Below are positions 55,196 to 64,000 of a stretch of DNA of 64,000 bases, piece after piece. The notes beneath the pieces are model-generated. The model was not told the DNA's origin. It saw only the letters and a program-made list of their open reading frames with translations, and ran no database searches. The DNA lies in contig NZ_VOQQ01000001.1 in NCBI RefSeq assembly GCF_007995055.1, forward strand, positions 496,001-560,000, read 5' to 3'. Source of the DNA: Sphingosinicella ginsenosidimutans (GTDB lineage: Bacteria > Pseudomonadota > Alphaproteobacteria > Sphingomonadales > Sphingomonadaceae). A program made the position numbers and the translations under genes. Position 1 is the first letter of the stretch; each line of letters starts with the position of its first letter.

Positions 55196-57430
55196 TCAGA
55201 AGCGGTTGTCGCGTGGAAAGCCGGTCGGCGCGGCGCGGCCGGCGGCGCCGCGGGCTGTGCGCCAGTTCGCGATCTCGGTCTCGGTGCGGGTGCGACCGCT
55301 CTCACCGCCCATCGCCCATGACAGGCCGTCGGCCAGCGTGAAGGTGGTGGCGTCGGAAAGGCCGCCGTCGCGATAGCGCTGGAGCTGGACGCCCTGGCCG
55401 CGCCCCATCTCCGGCAGGTCGGCGAGCGGATAGACGACCAGTTTGCGGTTCTCGCCCACCACGGCGACATAATCGTCGCCCGGCCCGATCGGATGCACGA
55501 CGGCGAGCCTCTGGCCTGGCTTCAGGTTGACCACCTGCTTGCCCTTGCGGGTCTCGGCGATCGCGCCCGCGGCGGCGGTGACGAAGCCGCGCCCGTCGGT
55601 CGAGGCGAGGAGCAGCTTTTCCGCCCGTGTCGCCGGGAAGAGCGCGACGATATTCCCCTCCCCCTCGATATCGACCATCAGCTTCACCGGCTCGCCGAAG
55701 CCGCGCCCGCCCGGCAGCTTGTCGCCGGCCAGCGTGTAGAAGCGCCCGTCGGAGGCGGCGAGCAGCAGCTTGTCGGTCGTCTGGGCGTGGAACAGGAAGG
55801 CGGGGCCGTCCCCTTCCTTGAACTTCAGCGCCTCCGCGTTGGTGAGCTCGACATGGCCCTTCATCGCGCGGATCCACCCGCGCTTCGAGAGGATCACCGT
55901 GATCGGCTCGCGCTCGATCATCGCCTCGAGCGGGATTTCGCGCGCCGGCGCGGCTTCCTCGATCAGGGTGCGGCGCCGCCCGAGCGCGGTGTCGGGTCCG
56001 TAGCGCTTGCGAAGGTCGGCGAGGTCCTTCTTCAGCCGCGTGCGCTGCCGCGCCGGGGAATCGACCAGCGTCTGGAGCTCCTCGCGCTCGGCTATCAGCG
56101 CGTCGCGCTCGCGCCGAAGCTCCATCTCCTCCAGCCTGCGCAGGGACCGCAGGCGCATGTTGAGGATCGCCTCGGCCTGCCGGTCGGTCAGCGCGAACTC
56201 GGCGATCATCACCGGCTTCGGCTCGTCCTCGGTGCGGATGATCTCGATCACCCGATCGAGATTGAGGAAGGCGACGATATAGCCTTCCACCAGCTCGAGC
56301 CGGTCGTCGATCTTGCCGATCCGGTGGCGGGCGCGGTTGACCAGCACCTCGATCTGGAAGGCCACCCAGTCGGTCAGCACTTCCTTGAGGCTCATCACGC
56401 GCGGCGTGCGGCTGGAGTCGAGCACGTTGAGGTTGAGCGACGCGCGCACCTCGAGATCGGTCAGCCGGAACAGGCTGTCCATCAGCAGCGCCGGCTCGAC
56501 CGTCCGGCTCCTCGGCTCGATCACGATGCGGATCTCGGCGTCGGATTCGTCACGCACGTCGGCGAGGATCGGCAGCTTCTTTTCGGAAATGAGCGCCGCG
56601 ATCTGCTCGATCAGCTTCGATTTCGGCACCTGATAGGGGATTTCGGAAACGACGATGTTCCAGGTGCCGCGCCCCTGGTCCTCGATCGCCCATTTCGCCC
56701 GCACCCGGAACGCGCCGCGCCCGGTCGCATAGGCCTGGGCGATGATCTCCGGGCTGTCGACGACGATCCCGCCGGTCGGGAAATCCGGTCCCTTCACGAA
56801 GGCGAGCAGCGCCGAATCCTCGGCCCGTGGATCGTCGATCAGATGCGTCGCCGCGTCGATCAGCTCGGCCGCATTGTGCGGCGGGATCGCGGTCGCCATG
56901 CCGACGGCGATCCCGCTCGCGCCGTTGGCGAGCAGGTTGGGAAACAGGCCCGGCATCAGCTCGGGCTCTTCATATTCGCCGCTGAACGTCTTGCGGAAGG
57001 CGACCGTGCCTTCGTCGAGCCCGGCGATGAGATCGGCCGCCGCCGGCGTCAGCCGCGCCTCGGTGTAGCGGAAGGCGGCGGCATTATCGCCGTCGATATT
57101 GCCGAAATTGCCCTGCCCGTCGACGAGCGGATAGCGAAGCGAGAAATCCTGCGCGAGCCGCACCATCGCATCGTAGATCGAGGCATCGCCGTGCGGGTGA
57201 TATTTGCCGATCACCTCGCCGACCACGCTCGCGCTCTTCTTGTAGCCCGATCCCGGCTCCAGCTTCAGCTGGCGCATCGCCCACAGCAGCCGCCGCTGCA
57301 CCGGCTTCAGCCCGTCGCGCAGGTCCGGCAGCGACCGCGCGGTGATCGTCGACAGGGCATAGACGAGGTAGCGCTGGGAAAGGGCGTCGTCGAACGGGTG
57401 TTCGACCACGGCATCGAATTCATCACTCAT
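55196..57430 (-). CDS. parC: DNA topoisomerase IV subunit A
   Basis: 744 residues. [21 protein letters not shown] and [19 protein letters not shown] at the N-terminus. The active-site tyrosine is in [16 protein letters not shown] coiled coil lies at about 430-490, and a shorter C-terminal beta-propeller without a GyrA box follows, which favours ParC over GyrA. Decatenates chromosomes with ParE. Confidence 0.95.
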   Translation of the reverse strand: MSDEFDAVVEHPFDDALSQRYLVYALSTITARSLPDLRDGLKPVQRRLLWAMRQLKLEPGSGYKKSASVVGEVIGKYHPHGDASIYDAMVRLAQDFSLRYPLVDGQGNFGNIDGDNAAAFRYTEARLTPAAADLIAGLDEGTVAFRKTFSGEYEEPELMPGLFPNLLANGASGIAVGMATAIPPHNAAELIDAATHLIDDPRAEDSALLAFVKGPDFPTGGIVVDSPEIIAQAYATGRGAFRVRAKWAIEDQGRGTWNIVVSEIPYQVPKSKLIEQIAALISEKKLPILADVRDESDAEIRIVIEPRSRTVEPALLMDSLFRLTDLEVRASLNLNVLDSSRTPRVMSLKEVLTDWVAFQIEVLVNRARHRIGKIDDRLELVEGYIVAFLNLDRVIEIIRTEDEPKPVMIAEFALTDRQAEAILNMRLRSLRRLEEMELRRERDALIAEREELQTLVDSPARQRTRLKKDLADLRKRYGPDTALGRRRTLIEEAAPAREIPLEAMIEREPITVILSKRGWIRAMKGHVELTNAEALKFKEGDGPAFLFHAQTTDKLLLAASDGRFYTLAGDKLPGGRGFGEPVKLMVDIEGEGNIVALFPATRAEKLLLASTDGRGFVTAAAGAIAETRKGKQVVNLKPGQRLAVVHPIGPGDDYVAVVGENRKLVVYPLADLPEMGRGQGVQLQRYRDGGLSDATTFTLADGLSWAMGGESGRTRTETEIANWRTARGAAGRAAPTGFPRDNRF

Positions 57431-57549
57431 GGATGCGCCGATAGCAGCGCGGACTCGGCGATGCGAGCCTGACGCCGCCCTCGTCCACAGCTTTCGCGTC
57501 CGCGCGCGATCACCGCTTGCTCCAGGCGGCCGCCGTGCCTAGAGGATCG

Positions 57550-57693
57550 CGGTCACTTGGGGAGTAGCCGCCGCGCCGATGCGCGGAGCTTCGCGTCAAC
57601 ATGCTCGGTCGAGAGGCCGTGGCGCGGAGCGACCGGGACACCGGTCGAGGCGAGACCAATGACGCCGCACTCCGCCTTGCCGGGCGGGGGTGC
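57550..57693 (+). promoter_or_regulatory. yybP-ykoY manganese riboswitch with expression platform
   Basis: Aptamer hallmarks appear in order: CTTGGGGAGTAGCCG (57555-57570), GCGTCAACATGCTCGG (57592-57607), a GC hairpin region, CGAGACCAATGACGCC (57651-57666). A hairpin GCACTCCGCC / GGGCGGGGGTGC (57667-57693) follows and could control ribosome access or termination. It sits about 40 bases before a GDT1-family Mn exporter gene, the classic target of this riboswitch. Confidence 0.88.
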
Positions 57694-57734
57694 GTCGTCG
57701 TTGGATCACGCCGCCCGGCCTGGACATTCGCCCG

Positions 57735-58298
57735 ATGGACGCCTTCCTTACCTCCACCGCGATCGTCGCCCTCGCCGAGATGGGCGACAAGACGCAGCTG
57801 CTTGCCATCCTGCTTGCCGCGCGCTTCCGCCGTCCGGTGCCGATCATCCTCGGCATCCTTGCCGCGACGCTCGCCAATCACGCGCTCGCGGCCTTCGTCG
57901 GGGTGGAGGCGGCCAATCTTCTGAACGGGCGCTGGTTCCAATATGCCGTCGCGCTCGGCTTCGTCGCGATGGGCCTTTGGACGCTCGTTCCGGACAAGAT
58001 CGACGATGAACAGGCGAAGCCGGCGCGCCACGGCGCCTTCCTCACGACCCTCGTCTGCTTCTTCCTGGTCGAAATGGGCGACAAGACGCAGGTCGCGACG
58101 ATCGCGCTCGGCGCGCGGTTCCACGATGTAGCGACCGTCGCCGCCGGCACCACGATCGGCATGATGATCGCCAACGTCCCGGCGGTCCTGCTTGGCGACG
58201 CGATCCTGAAGCGCGTGCCGATCCGCCTGGTCCACGCCGTCGCCGCCGCGCTGTTCATCGCCATCGGCGCGACGATGCTGGCGCGGCTCCTCTCCTGA
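57735..58298 (+). CDS. GDT1/TMEM165-family manganese exporter (MneA-like)
   Basis: 187 residues, six TM helices, two copies of the family motif ExGDKT (LAEMGDKTQL near residue 14 and LVEMGDKTQV near 113). Members move Mn2+ or Ca2+ in exchange for protons. The manganese riboswitch directly upstream supports Mn2+ export. ATG 57735 precedes TM1 by a few residues. Confidence 0.92.
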   Translation: MDAFLTSTAIVALAEMGDKTQLLAILLAARFRRPVPIILGILAATLANHALAAFVGVEAANLLNGRWFQYAVALGFVAMGLWTLVPDKIDDEQAKPARHGAFLTTLVCFFLVEMGDKTQVATIALGARFHDVATVAAGTTIGMMIANVPAVLLGDAILKRVPIRLVHAVAAALFIAIGATMLARLLS

Positions 58299-58303
58299 TC
58301 GGA

Positions 58304-59683
58304 TCAATTGCCGTGCGCAGCCGCCGGAGGGCCCTCGAAAGCCTCCCGATAGGTCCGCGCCACCGCCGCGAGCATCGCGTCCAGTTGCGCTTCGCTGTGC
58401 CAGGCGCCGCCGACCATCACGCCGGCGCGCGCCTCCAGCGCGTGAAGATCCGCGAGCGGATTGCCGCGCAGGAGGAGCAGATCGGCGCGGCAGCCGATGG
58501 CCACGACGCCGAAGCAGACAGCACCCGGCTTCGCACGGGCGATGAACACCCCGGGCGTCCGCGTCGCGGTCGAAAGCGCCTGGAAGGCGCTGAAGCCGGC
58601 ATCATGGAGCGCATAAAGATCGGTGCGGAGCGAGGACCCGGGATAATCACCGGTGATCGTCGGCGCGTCGGTCCCGGCGATCAGCGGCACGCCGGCGTCG
58701 AGGAGCGCCCGCGCGAACCGTCCGAGAAAACGCAGGCGCGCGCCGAGATCGCCCGATCTTTCCTCGTAACCGCTTCGGCGCCAGGCGATCCGCATGGCGG
58801 GATCGAGATAGGCGAGGTCCGGATCGCCACGATAGCCGGCCGTGGCTTCAGGATGGCCCCAAAGACCAGCGATCGTCGCATACGTCCCCAGGTCCGCGGT
58901 GACGAAAGCGCCGGATCGGCGGGTGAAGGCGACGGCTGCGGCAATCTGCGAATCGTCCGGCGCCCGGGTGCCGACGTCCGCGTCCGGCGGGAAGAAGACG
59001 GTGTAGAGATACTCCTCGAGATGCGCGACCATCAGCTGGCCGGCCGCGAGCTGGCGTTCGATCCCGACGCGGGTAACCCCGTGCCCGACGACCGGCACGC
59101 CCTCGCGACGGCCTTCCTCGACGAAAGCCTCGAACACGTCGGGGGCGAGATTGTTGTAGACCTTGATGAAATCGTAGCCGTTCGTCCGTGCGAGCCCGAC
59201 AACGGCCCGCGCCTGCGCGGGGCTCGTCACGACCAGCTGGCCATAGTCCGGCGTGCTGTCGACCCGTAGCGCGAGGTAGATGTGCGGCCCGGGCCGGCGC
59301 CCGGCGTTGATCGCCGGCACGACCTGGTCGACGAAGTCGCTCGATGCGCCGCCCATGTTGAGGACGGTGGTGACGCCGTTGGCGAGGAAGACCTGCATGT
59401 CACGACTGTTTGCCGAATGGACGTGCATGTCGGCGAGGCCGGGCATCAGGTAGCCACCCTGCCCATCGACGATCCGCGCGCCGGGCGGCGCCGCCACGGT
59501 GCCGCCGATCGCGACGATCCTGCCGCCGGCGACGAGCACCGATCGATCCTCGAGAATCCGGTCCCGATCCATCGGGACGACGTTGACATGTTCGAACAGG
59601 ACGGGGGCTTCGTCCGCTCTCGCGACGGCGGGGATCGCCATCGTCAGCGCGGCCGCGACCGCGACGAGAACCGGGCTTCGCAT
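58304..59683 (-). CDS. Secreted amidohydrolase
   Basis: 459 residues. Signal peptide (VLVAVAAALTMAIPAVARA), amidohydrolase metal motif DMHVHSANSR, then GHGVTRV, VAHLEEYLY, and AGTDAPTITGDYPG. Imidazolonepropionase-like group, probably periplasmic. Substrate unknown; relatives include prolidases and organophosphate hydrolases. ATG 59683 precedes the signal peptide. Confidence 0.85.
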   Translation of the reverse strand: MRSPVLVAVAAALTMAIPAVARADEAPVLFEHVNVVPMDRDRILEDRSVLVAGGRIVAIGGTVAAPPGARIVDGQGGYLMPGLADMHVHSANSRDMQVFLANGVTTVLNMGGASSDFVDQVVPAINAGRRPGPHIYLALRVDSTPDYGQLVVTSPAQARAVVGLARTNGYDFIKVYNNLAPDVFEAFVEEGRREGVPVVGHGVTRVGIERQLAAGQLMVAHLEEYLYTVFFPPDADVGTRAPDDSQIAAAVAFTRRSGAFVTADLGTYATIAGLWGHPEATAGYRGDPDLAYLDPAMRIAWRRSGYEERSGDLGARLRFLGRFARALLDAGVPLIAGTDAPTITGDYPGSSLRTDLYALHDAGFSAFQALSTATRTPGVFIARAKPGAVCFGVVAIGCRADLLLLRGNPLADLHALEARAGVMVGGAWHSEAQLDAMLAAVARTYREAFEGPPAAAHGN

Positions 59684-59745
59684 ACTGCCATTACGCAGAG
59701 CCGGTTCCAGCTGTCGAGGGGGATGTCTCGCCCTGGAAGCTAACC

Positions 59746-60651
59746 CTAGGACGCCTCGAGCGCCGCAAGATCGCGCGCGACTTCGGCGAGCAGCCAGTCG
59801 CGGAAGCGCCTGATCTTCGGCACCAGCCGGCGATGCTCGGCATAGACGAGCCAATAGCCCCAGCCGCGCGTCGAAAGCTGCGCGAACGGGCGCACGAGGC
59901 GTCCTTCGGCAAGGTCGTTGCGCCAGAAGAAGGGGGTCAGCATGGCGATCCCCTGCCCCGCCATCGCCGCCGCGCCCTCATGCGCCTGGTATCCAAGCCG
60001 GATGCCGCGCGGCGCCTGCTGTTCGGGGACGGCGACCCCGGCATCCTTGAGCCAGGTCTCCCACCAGGGATCGTCCGGCCCGATGCGGGGGAGCTCAAGC
60101 AGCTGTTCCGGCCGCAGCGTGCCGCCATGCTCCGCGAGGAAGGCCGGGCTGCACATGGGCGTGAAATTGACGCGGAACAGGAGATCGGCGGCAAGGCCCG
60201 GCCATTCGCCAAGCCCCGTGCGGACCCCGACATCCACTTCCTCGCCGGCGAAATCGGCCAGGCTGTCATCGGTGAGAAGGCGAACCGCCATTTCCGGGTT
60301 GGCGAGCTGGAACGCCCCGAGCCGCCAGGCGAACCAGGTGTTGGCGAAGGTATAGGACGTCGTGATCGTCAGCATCCCCTCGTCCTCGGCGCGGATCGCC
60401 GCGAAGGCGCCGTCGAGCGCGTCGAAGGCGCGGCCGGCGACCGCAGCCAGCCGCCGGCCCGCATCGGTCAGGACGACCCGCCTTCGCTCGCGGCGGAACA
60501 GGGGGACGCCGAGCCGCTCCTCGAGCAGGCGGATCTGATAGCTGATCGCCGCCTGGGTCATGCCGAGCTCGGCCGCGGCCTGCGTGAAATTCTCGTGCCG
60601 CGCCGCCGCCTCGAAGGCACGGACGGCGGCAAGGGGCGGCAGGCGACGCAT
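59746..60651 (-). CDS. LysR-family regulator (GcvA-like)
   Basis: 301 residues: winged helix RRLPPLAAVRAFEAAARHEN FTQAAAELGMTQAAISYQIR, then a substrate-binding domain. The GcvA-like start is clear. Divergent from two tiny genes and the kynureninase pair, which it might control. ATG 60651 matches the family start; AAGGAG lies rather far upstream (16 bases). Confidence 0.9.
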   Translation of the reverse strand: MRRLPPLAAVRAFEAAARHENFTQAAAELGMTQAAISYQIRLLEERLGVPLFRRERRRVVLTDAGRRLAAVAGRAFDALDGAFAAIRAEDEGMLTITTSYTFANTWFAWRLGAFQLANPEMAVRLLTDDSLADFAGEEVDVGVRTGLGEWPGLAADLLFRVNFTPMCSPAFLAEHGGTLRPEQLLELPRIGPDDPWWETWLKDAGVAVPEQQAPRGIRLGYQAHEGAAAMAGQGIAMLTPFFWRNDLAEGRLVRPFAQLSTRGWGYWLVYAEHRRLVPKIRRFRDWLLAEVARDLAALEAS

Positions 60652-60766
60652 CCCGCGATCATAAGCACTCCTTATCAACTGCGTCCAGCCTTTCGTTGGC
60701 CGTCGAAGATCGGATGACGCATATCGGCGGCGTCGAAAACGCGATTCAGCTTATGGGAGATGGACG

Positions 60767-60949
60767 ATGACACTGGACGAGACCGCGGGCCGCATCTGGG
60801 CGGACAATCACCTGGCCTTCACGGATTGGGCCGATGGCGCGCTGGGCCGCGCTGGCGCCAGGCCGGATCGCCCTCGCATGGCGACGCTGCTGTCCGTGAT
60901 TGCCGCGCTCACCGTGTCGCTCACCCTGATCGGCGGCTCGGTCGCCTGA
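60767..60949 (+). CDS. Small membrane protein
   Basis: 60 residues: an amphipathic start (LDETAGRIWADNHLAFTDWA), then one TM helix near the C-terminus (MATLLSVIAALTVSLTLIGG). GGGAGATGGACG precedes the ATG. No family recognised. Divergent from the LysR gene. Confidence 0.6.
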   Translation: MTLDETAGRIWADNHLAFTDWADGALGRAGARPDRPRMATLLSVIAALTVSLTLIGGSVA

Positions 60950-60974
60950 TCACCGATCGAATGGAGACGAAGCC

Positions 60975-61115
60975 ATGTCCACCAATTCGCACGTCACGCA
61001 GCGGACCGGCGCGCTTGGCCGCCTGCTCGCAGAGGCGGAACGGGCCTTCCGCACCCTTCGCCACATCCAGTTCGACGCACCCTGGCAGGATCGCGCCCCC
61101 GCCTGCCGGGATTAG
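60975..61115 (+). CDS. Small DUF-like cytoplasmic protein
   Basis: 46 residues (STNSHVTQRTGALGRLLAEA, then ERAFRTLRHIQFDAPWQDR). It follows the previous small gene after 25 bases, with GGAGACGAAGCC before the ATG. The second half is helical and basic. No family recognised. Confidence 0.55.
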   Translation: MSTNSHVTQRTGALGRLLAEAERAFRTLRHIQFDAPWQDRAPACRD

Positions 61116-61166
61116 GGCCTCAAGGGTCTGTGCGTCATCGGGCGCATCCGGTAACGTCACGGCCGG

Positions 61167-62075
61167 ATGCGCCCGTTCACCTTTCTGCTTGCCCCCGCCG
61201 TCGCCCTCGCGTTAGCCGCTCCGCTCGTGGGCGAGACGGTCAGCGACGCGCAAAGGGGGGATACCGGCCGGATGATGGTCTGGGCCGATCTCTTCGCGCG
61301 CCCACGCCCGGCAAGCGATGCGACCATTTCATACGGTCCTGATCCGCTCCAGATCGCCGATCTCTGGCTTCCCGCCGGTGACGGGCCGCACCCGACCGTG
61401 CTGATGGTTCATGGCGGCTGCTGGCAGACCGATATCGCCGAGCGCACGATCATGAACTGGATCGCCGCCGATCTGAGGGCGCGCGGCATCGCCGTATGGA
61501 ATATCGAATATCGCGGCGTCGACCGGCCCGGCGGCGGCTATCCCGGGACGTTCCACGATGTCGCGGCGGCCGCGGACGCGCTTCGCGACCAGGCCGCGCG
61601 CCACCATCTCGATCTCTCGCGCCTCGTCGCGGTCGGCCACAGCGCGGGCGGCCATCTCGCGCTCTGGCTGGCGGCGCGGCCGCGCCTGCCGCAAGGCTCG
61701 CCGCTTCGCACCGCCGATCCGCTGCCGATCCACGCCGTCGTCAGCCTCGGCGGCCTGCCCGATCTCGAGGAGGCGGCGCGCAGCGAGAATGGCTGCGGCA
61801 ACGCGGTGATCGCGCGGCTCACCGCCGGCCATTTCGACGACACGTCGGTGCCCCGGCTCGCTCCGCTCGGCGTCCCGCAGGTGCTGGTCAACGGCGCCGT
61901 GGACCGCATCATTCCGACCGCCTATGCCGAAGGCTATGCGCGGCCGATGCGCGCGGCCGGCGACAGCGTGGCGGTGCGGATGATCCCCGAAACCGGCCAT
62001 GTCGAGCTGGTCACGCCGGATACCGCCGCCTGGTCGGCCGCGGTCCGGGAAATCGAAAGGGCGCTCGGCCGATGA
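61167..62075 (+). CDS. Exported alpha/beta hydrolase, kynurenine-formamidase-like
   Basis: 302 residues. Signal peptide (FLLAPAVALALAAPLVG), then an alpha/beta hydrolase with the HGGxW motif (MVHGGCWQTD) seen in arylformamidases, nucleophile elbow GHSAGGHLALW and catalytic His in TGHVELV. It overlaps kynureninase by four bases, which suggests it hydrolyses N-formylkynurenine. The signal peptide is odd for that role. Confidence 0.78.
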   Translation: MRPFTFLLAPAVALALAAPLVGETVSDAQRGDTGRMMVWADLFARPRPASDATISYGPDPLQIADLWLPAGDGPHPTVLMVHGGCWQTDIAERTIMNWIAADLRARGIAVWNIEYRGVDRPGGGYPGTFHDVAAAADALRDQAARHHLDLSRLVAVGHSAGGHLALWLAARPRLPQGSPLRTADPLPIHAVVSLGGLPDLEEAARSENGCGNAVIARLTAGHFDDTSVPRLAPLGVPQVLVNGAVDRIIPTAYAEGYARPMRAAGDSVAVRMIPETGHVELVTPDTAAWSAAVREIERALGR

Positions 62076-63295
62076 GCTTCACCCTCGCCGAGGCGCGCGC
62101 CGCCGATGCCGCCGATCCGCTGCGGCCGATGCGCGATCGCTTCCATCTGCCCGAGGGCGTGATCTATCTCGACGGCAATTCGCTCGGCCCGCTGCCCAGG
62201 GCGACCGCGCCGCGCCAGCGCGAGGTGGTGGAGCATGAATGGGGCGAGGCGCTGATCCGCAGCTGGAACTGGCACGGCTGGATCGATGCGCCGCTGCGGA
62301 TCGGCGCGAAGATCGCGCCGCTGATCGGTGCGAAGCCCAATGAGGTGATCGTCACCGATTCCACCTCGGTCAATCTCTTCAAGCTGCTCGTCGCCGCGGC
62401 GCGGCTCTCCGATCGCCCGACGCTCCTCTCCGAAAGCGGCAATTTCCACACCGATCTCCACATCGCCTCGGGCGTCGCGGACCTGCTCGGCCTTCGCCTC
62501 GACATCGCGCCGCGCGAGAAGATCGAAAGCCGGATCGGCGCCGAGACCAATCTCGCGCTGCTCACCCACGTCCACTACAAGACCGCCGAGCGCTACGACA
62601 TGGCCGCGCTCAACATCCGCGCCCGCACCGCCGGCACGCGGATCGTCTGGGATCTGAGCCACAGCGCCGGCGCGGTGCCGGTCCAGCTCAACGCGACGGG
62701 CGCGGAGCTGGCGGTCGGCTGCGGCTACAAATATCTGAACGGAGGGCCCGGCGCGCCGGCCTTCCTCTATGTCGCCGAGCGCCTGCAGGAGGAACTCCTG
62801 TCACCCCTGCGCGGCTGGATGGGCCACGCCGCGCCCTTCGCCTTCACCGACGATTACGCACCGGCCCCCGGCATCGCGCGTTTCCTCGCCGGAACCCCGC
62901 CGATCCTCAGCCTGATCGCGCTGGAAAGCGGCCTTTCCGCCTTCAACGACGTGACGGTGGAGCGGCTCTGGTCGAAGTCCAACGCGCTGTTCGATATCTT
63001 CCACGCGCTGATGGAGCAGCGCTGCCCGGATCTCGTCTGCATCACGCCGCGCGCGCCCGAAGTCCGGGGCAGCCACATCTCCTTCGCCCACCCCAATGCC
63101 TTCGAAATCTGCCAGGCGCTGATCGCCGAAGGCGTCATCGGCGATTTCCGCGCGCCCGACGTGATCCGCTTCGGCCTGACGCCGCTCTATCTCGGGTTCG
63201 AGGATGTGTGGCGCGCGATCGACATCCTTGCCGCCATCCTCGGGGAAGAACGCTGGCGCGATCCGAAATTCGCGGTTCGCGGCAAAGTCACCTGA
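62072..63295 (+). CDS. kynU: Kynureninase
   Basis: 407-residue PLP enzyme: YLDGNSLGPLPR, SVNLFKLLVAAARL, DLSHSAGAVPVQLN, and the PLP lysine in GCGYKYLNGGPGAPAF. Cleaves kynurenine to anthranilate and alanine in tryptophan breakdown or NAD synthesis. No tryptophan or kynurenine oxygenase gene is nearby. Confidence 0.95.
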   Translation: MSFTLAEARAADAADPLRPMRDRFHLPEGVIYLDGNSLGPLPRATAPRQREVVEHEWGEALIRSWNWHGWIDAPLRIGAKIAPLIGAKPNEVIVTDSTSVNLFKLLVAAARLSDRPTLLSESGNFHTDLHIASGVADLLGLRLDIAPREKIESRIGAETNLALLTHVHYKTAERYDMAALNIRARTAGTRIVWDLSHSAGAVPVQLNATGAELAVGCGYKYLNGGPGAPAFLYVAERLQEELLSPLRGWMGHAAPFAFTDDYAPAPGIARFLAGTPPILSLIALESGLSAFNDVTVERLWSKSNALFDIFHALMEQRCPDLVCITPRAPEVRGSHISFAHPNAFEICQALIAEGVIGDFRAPDVIRFGLTPLYLGFEDVWRAIDILAAILGEERWRDPKFAVRGKVT

Positions 63296-63378
63296 GGCCT
63301 GTTTGCCCTCGCGGGATGCCTCCTATATAGGGCGCACCTTCCTTGACGCCCTTTCGCCAGCCGGAGGCCCGAAGCCAC

Positions 63379-64000
63379 ATGTCCCGCCGCCGACTTGTCT
63401 ATGAAGGCAAGGCCAAGATTCTCTACGAAGGGCCCGAGCCCGGCACGCTGATCCAGTATTTCAAGGACGATGCGACCGCGTTCAACGCGCAGAAGAAGGG
63501 CACGATCTCCGGCAAGGGCGTGCTCAACAACCGCATTTCCGAGCATATCTTCTCGCTGCTCGGCACGATCGGCATCCAGACCCACTTCATCCGCCGGCTG
63601 AACATGCGCGAGCAGCTGATCCGGCAGGTCGAGATCGTCCCGATCGAGGTGGTCGTCCGCAACGTCGCCGCCGGCTCGCTGTCGCAGCGGCTCGGGATCG
63701 AGGAAGGGACGCAGCTTCCGCGCACGATCATCGAATATTATTACAAGGACGATGCGCTGGGCGATCCGCTGATCGCCGACGAGCATATCGCCTGCTTCGG
63801 CTGGGCGAGCCAGGAAGAGATGAACGACATCGCCGACATGGCGATCCGCATCAACGATTTCCTGTGCGGCCTCTTCGCCGGCATCGGCATCCGTCTCGTC
63901 GACTTCAAGCTCGAGTTCGGGCGGCTGTGGGAAAATGACTATGCCCGCATCATCCTGGCCGACGAGATCAGCCCCGACGGCTGCCGGCTGTGGGACATGA
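63379..64000 (+). CDS. purC: SAICAR synthase PurC, N-terminal part (runs off window)
   Basis: First 207 residues: [71 protein letters not shown] and the start of [12 protein letters not shown]. Joins aspartate to CAIR in purine synthesis. It lies 24 kb from purS-purQ on the same strand, although these genes are often adjacent in alphaproteobacteria. The C-terminal 30 or so residues are outside the window. Confidence 0.96.
   Translation, partial: MSRRRLVYEGKAKILYEGPEPGTLIQYFKDDATAFNAQKKGTISGKGVLNNRISEHIFSLLGTIGIQTHFIRRLNMREQLIRQVEIVPIEVVVRNVAAGSLSQRLGIEEGTQLPRTIIEYYYKDDALGDPLIADEHIACFGWASQEEMNDIADMAIRINDFLCGLFAGIGIRLVDFKLEFGRLWENDYARIILADEISPDGCRLWDM

Noticed and set aside
55493..57472. 659-codon plus-strand frame opposite parC
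   Set aside because: Shadow of parC; low-complexity RDH-rich translation and no family match.

Overview
The window comes from a high-GC alphaproteobacterium, most likely a sphingomonad (order Sphingomonadales). The core genes point there: rplU-rpmA beside hspQ, sphingolipid-type lipid kinase genes, lptF/lptG, a TonB-ExbB-ExbD-ExbD set, PHA depolymerase and purS/purQ/purC. No rRNA genes and no CRISPR array were seen. Two RNA genes were seen: a tRNA-Ser(CGA), and a class II tRNA-like gene inside a transposon.

Bases 1 to about 16,250 are an accessory defence island ending at tRNA-Ser(CGA). A leftward operon carries a WYL-type regulator of the CapW/BrxR kind, a SNF2 helicase with a DUF3883 end, an unrecognised 543-residue coiled-coil protein and the start of a DUF1156 DNA methylase that runs off the window (a DISARM-like methylation/helicase system). 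Divergent from it, from the same promoter region, runs a CBASS operon: a DUF2188 protein, a patatin phospholipase, a CD-NTase and an E2-like SEC-C protein. A dyad between the two operons overlaps the -10 boxes of both inferred promoters, so one regulator may control both systems.

The E2-like gene is split by an IS1595/ISXO2-type transposon of 3,176 bp (9484-12659), with 25-bp inverted ends and an 8-bp target duplication. Removing it restores a clean 252-residue reading frame. The transposon carries a DUF5343 protein, a PemK/MazF-like toxin, a tRNA-Leu-like gene whose anticodon position reads AGG, hairpin-rich RNA and a frameshifted short gene. The island ends with a DUF3489 - DUF2924 - large serine recombinase module.

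From 16.4 kb on the window is core genome. In order: tRNA-Ser, hspQ, rplU-rpmA, an acetyltransferase; a COG3687 hydrolase with a probable leaderless transcript; a hybrid histidine kinase; a lipid block (Tam41-like nucleotidyltransferase, Tudor-like protein, lipid/ceramide kinase, DUF2141); lptF-lptG-flippase; a sterol-desaturase-type enzyme; a nonulosonic-acid cluster with a DUF115-like/NeuB fusion; paired lipoprotein/secreted paralogs; xth; erpA; purS-purQ; a MarR-EmrA-EmrB efflux operon; phaZ; an MsbA-like ABC exporter; the TonB energising system; folB-folM; DUF1285-Nudix-cca; a GGDEF/EAL protein; parC; a yybP-ykoY manganese riboswitch with its GDT1-family exporter; an amidohydrolase; a LysR regulator; an exported formamidase-like hydrolase with kynureninase; and the start of purC.
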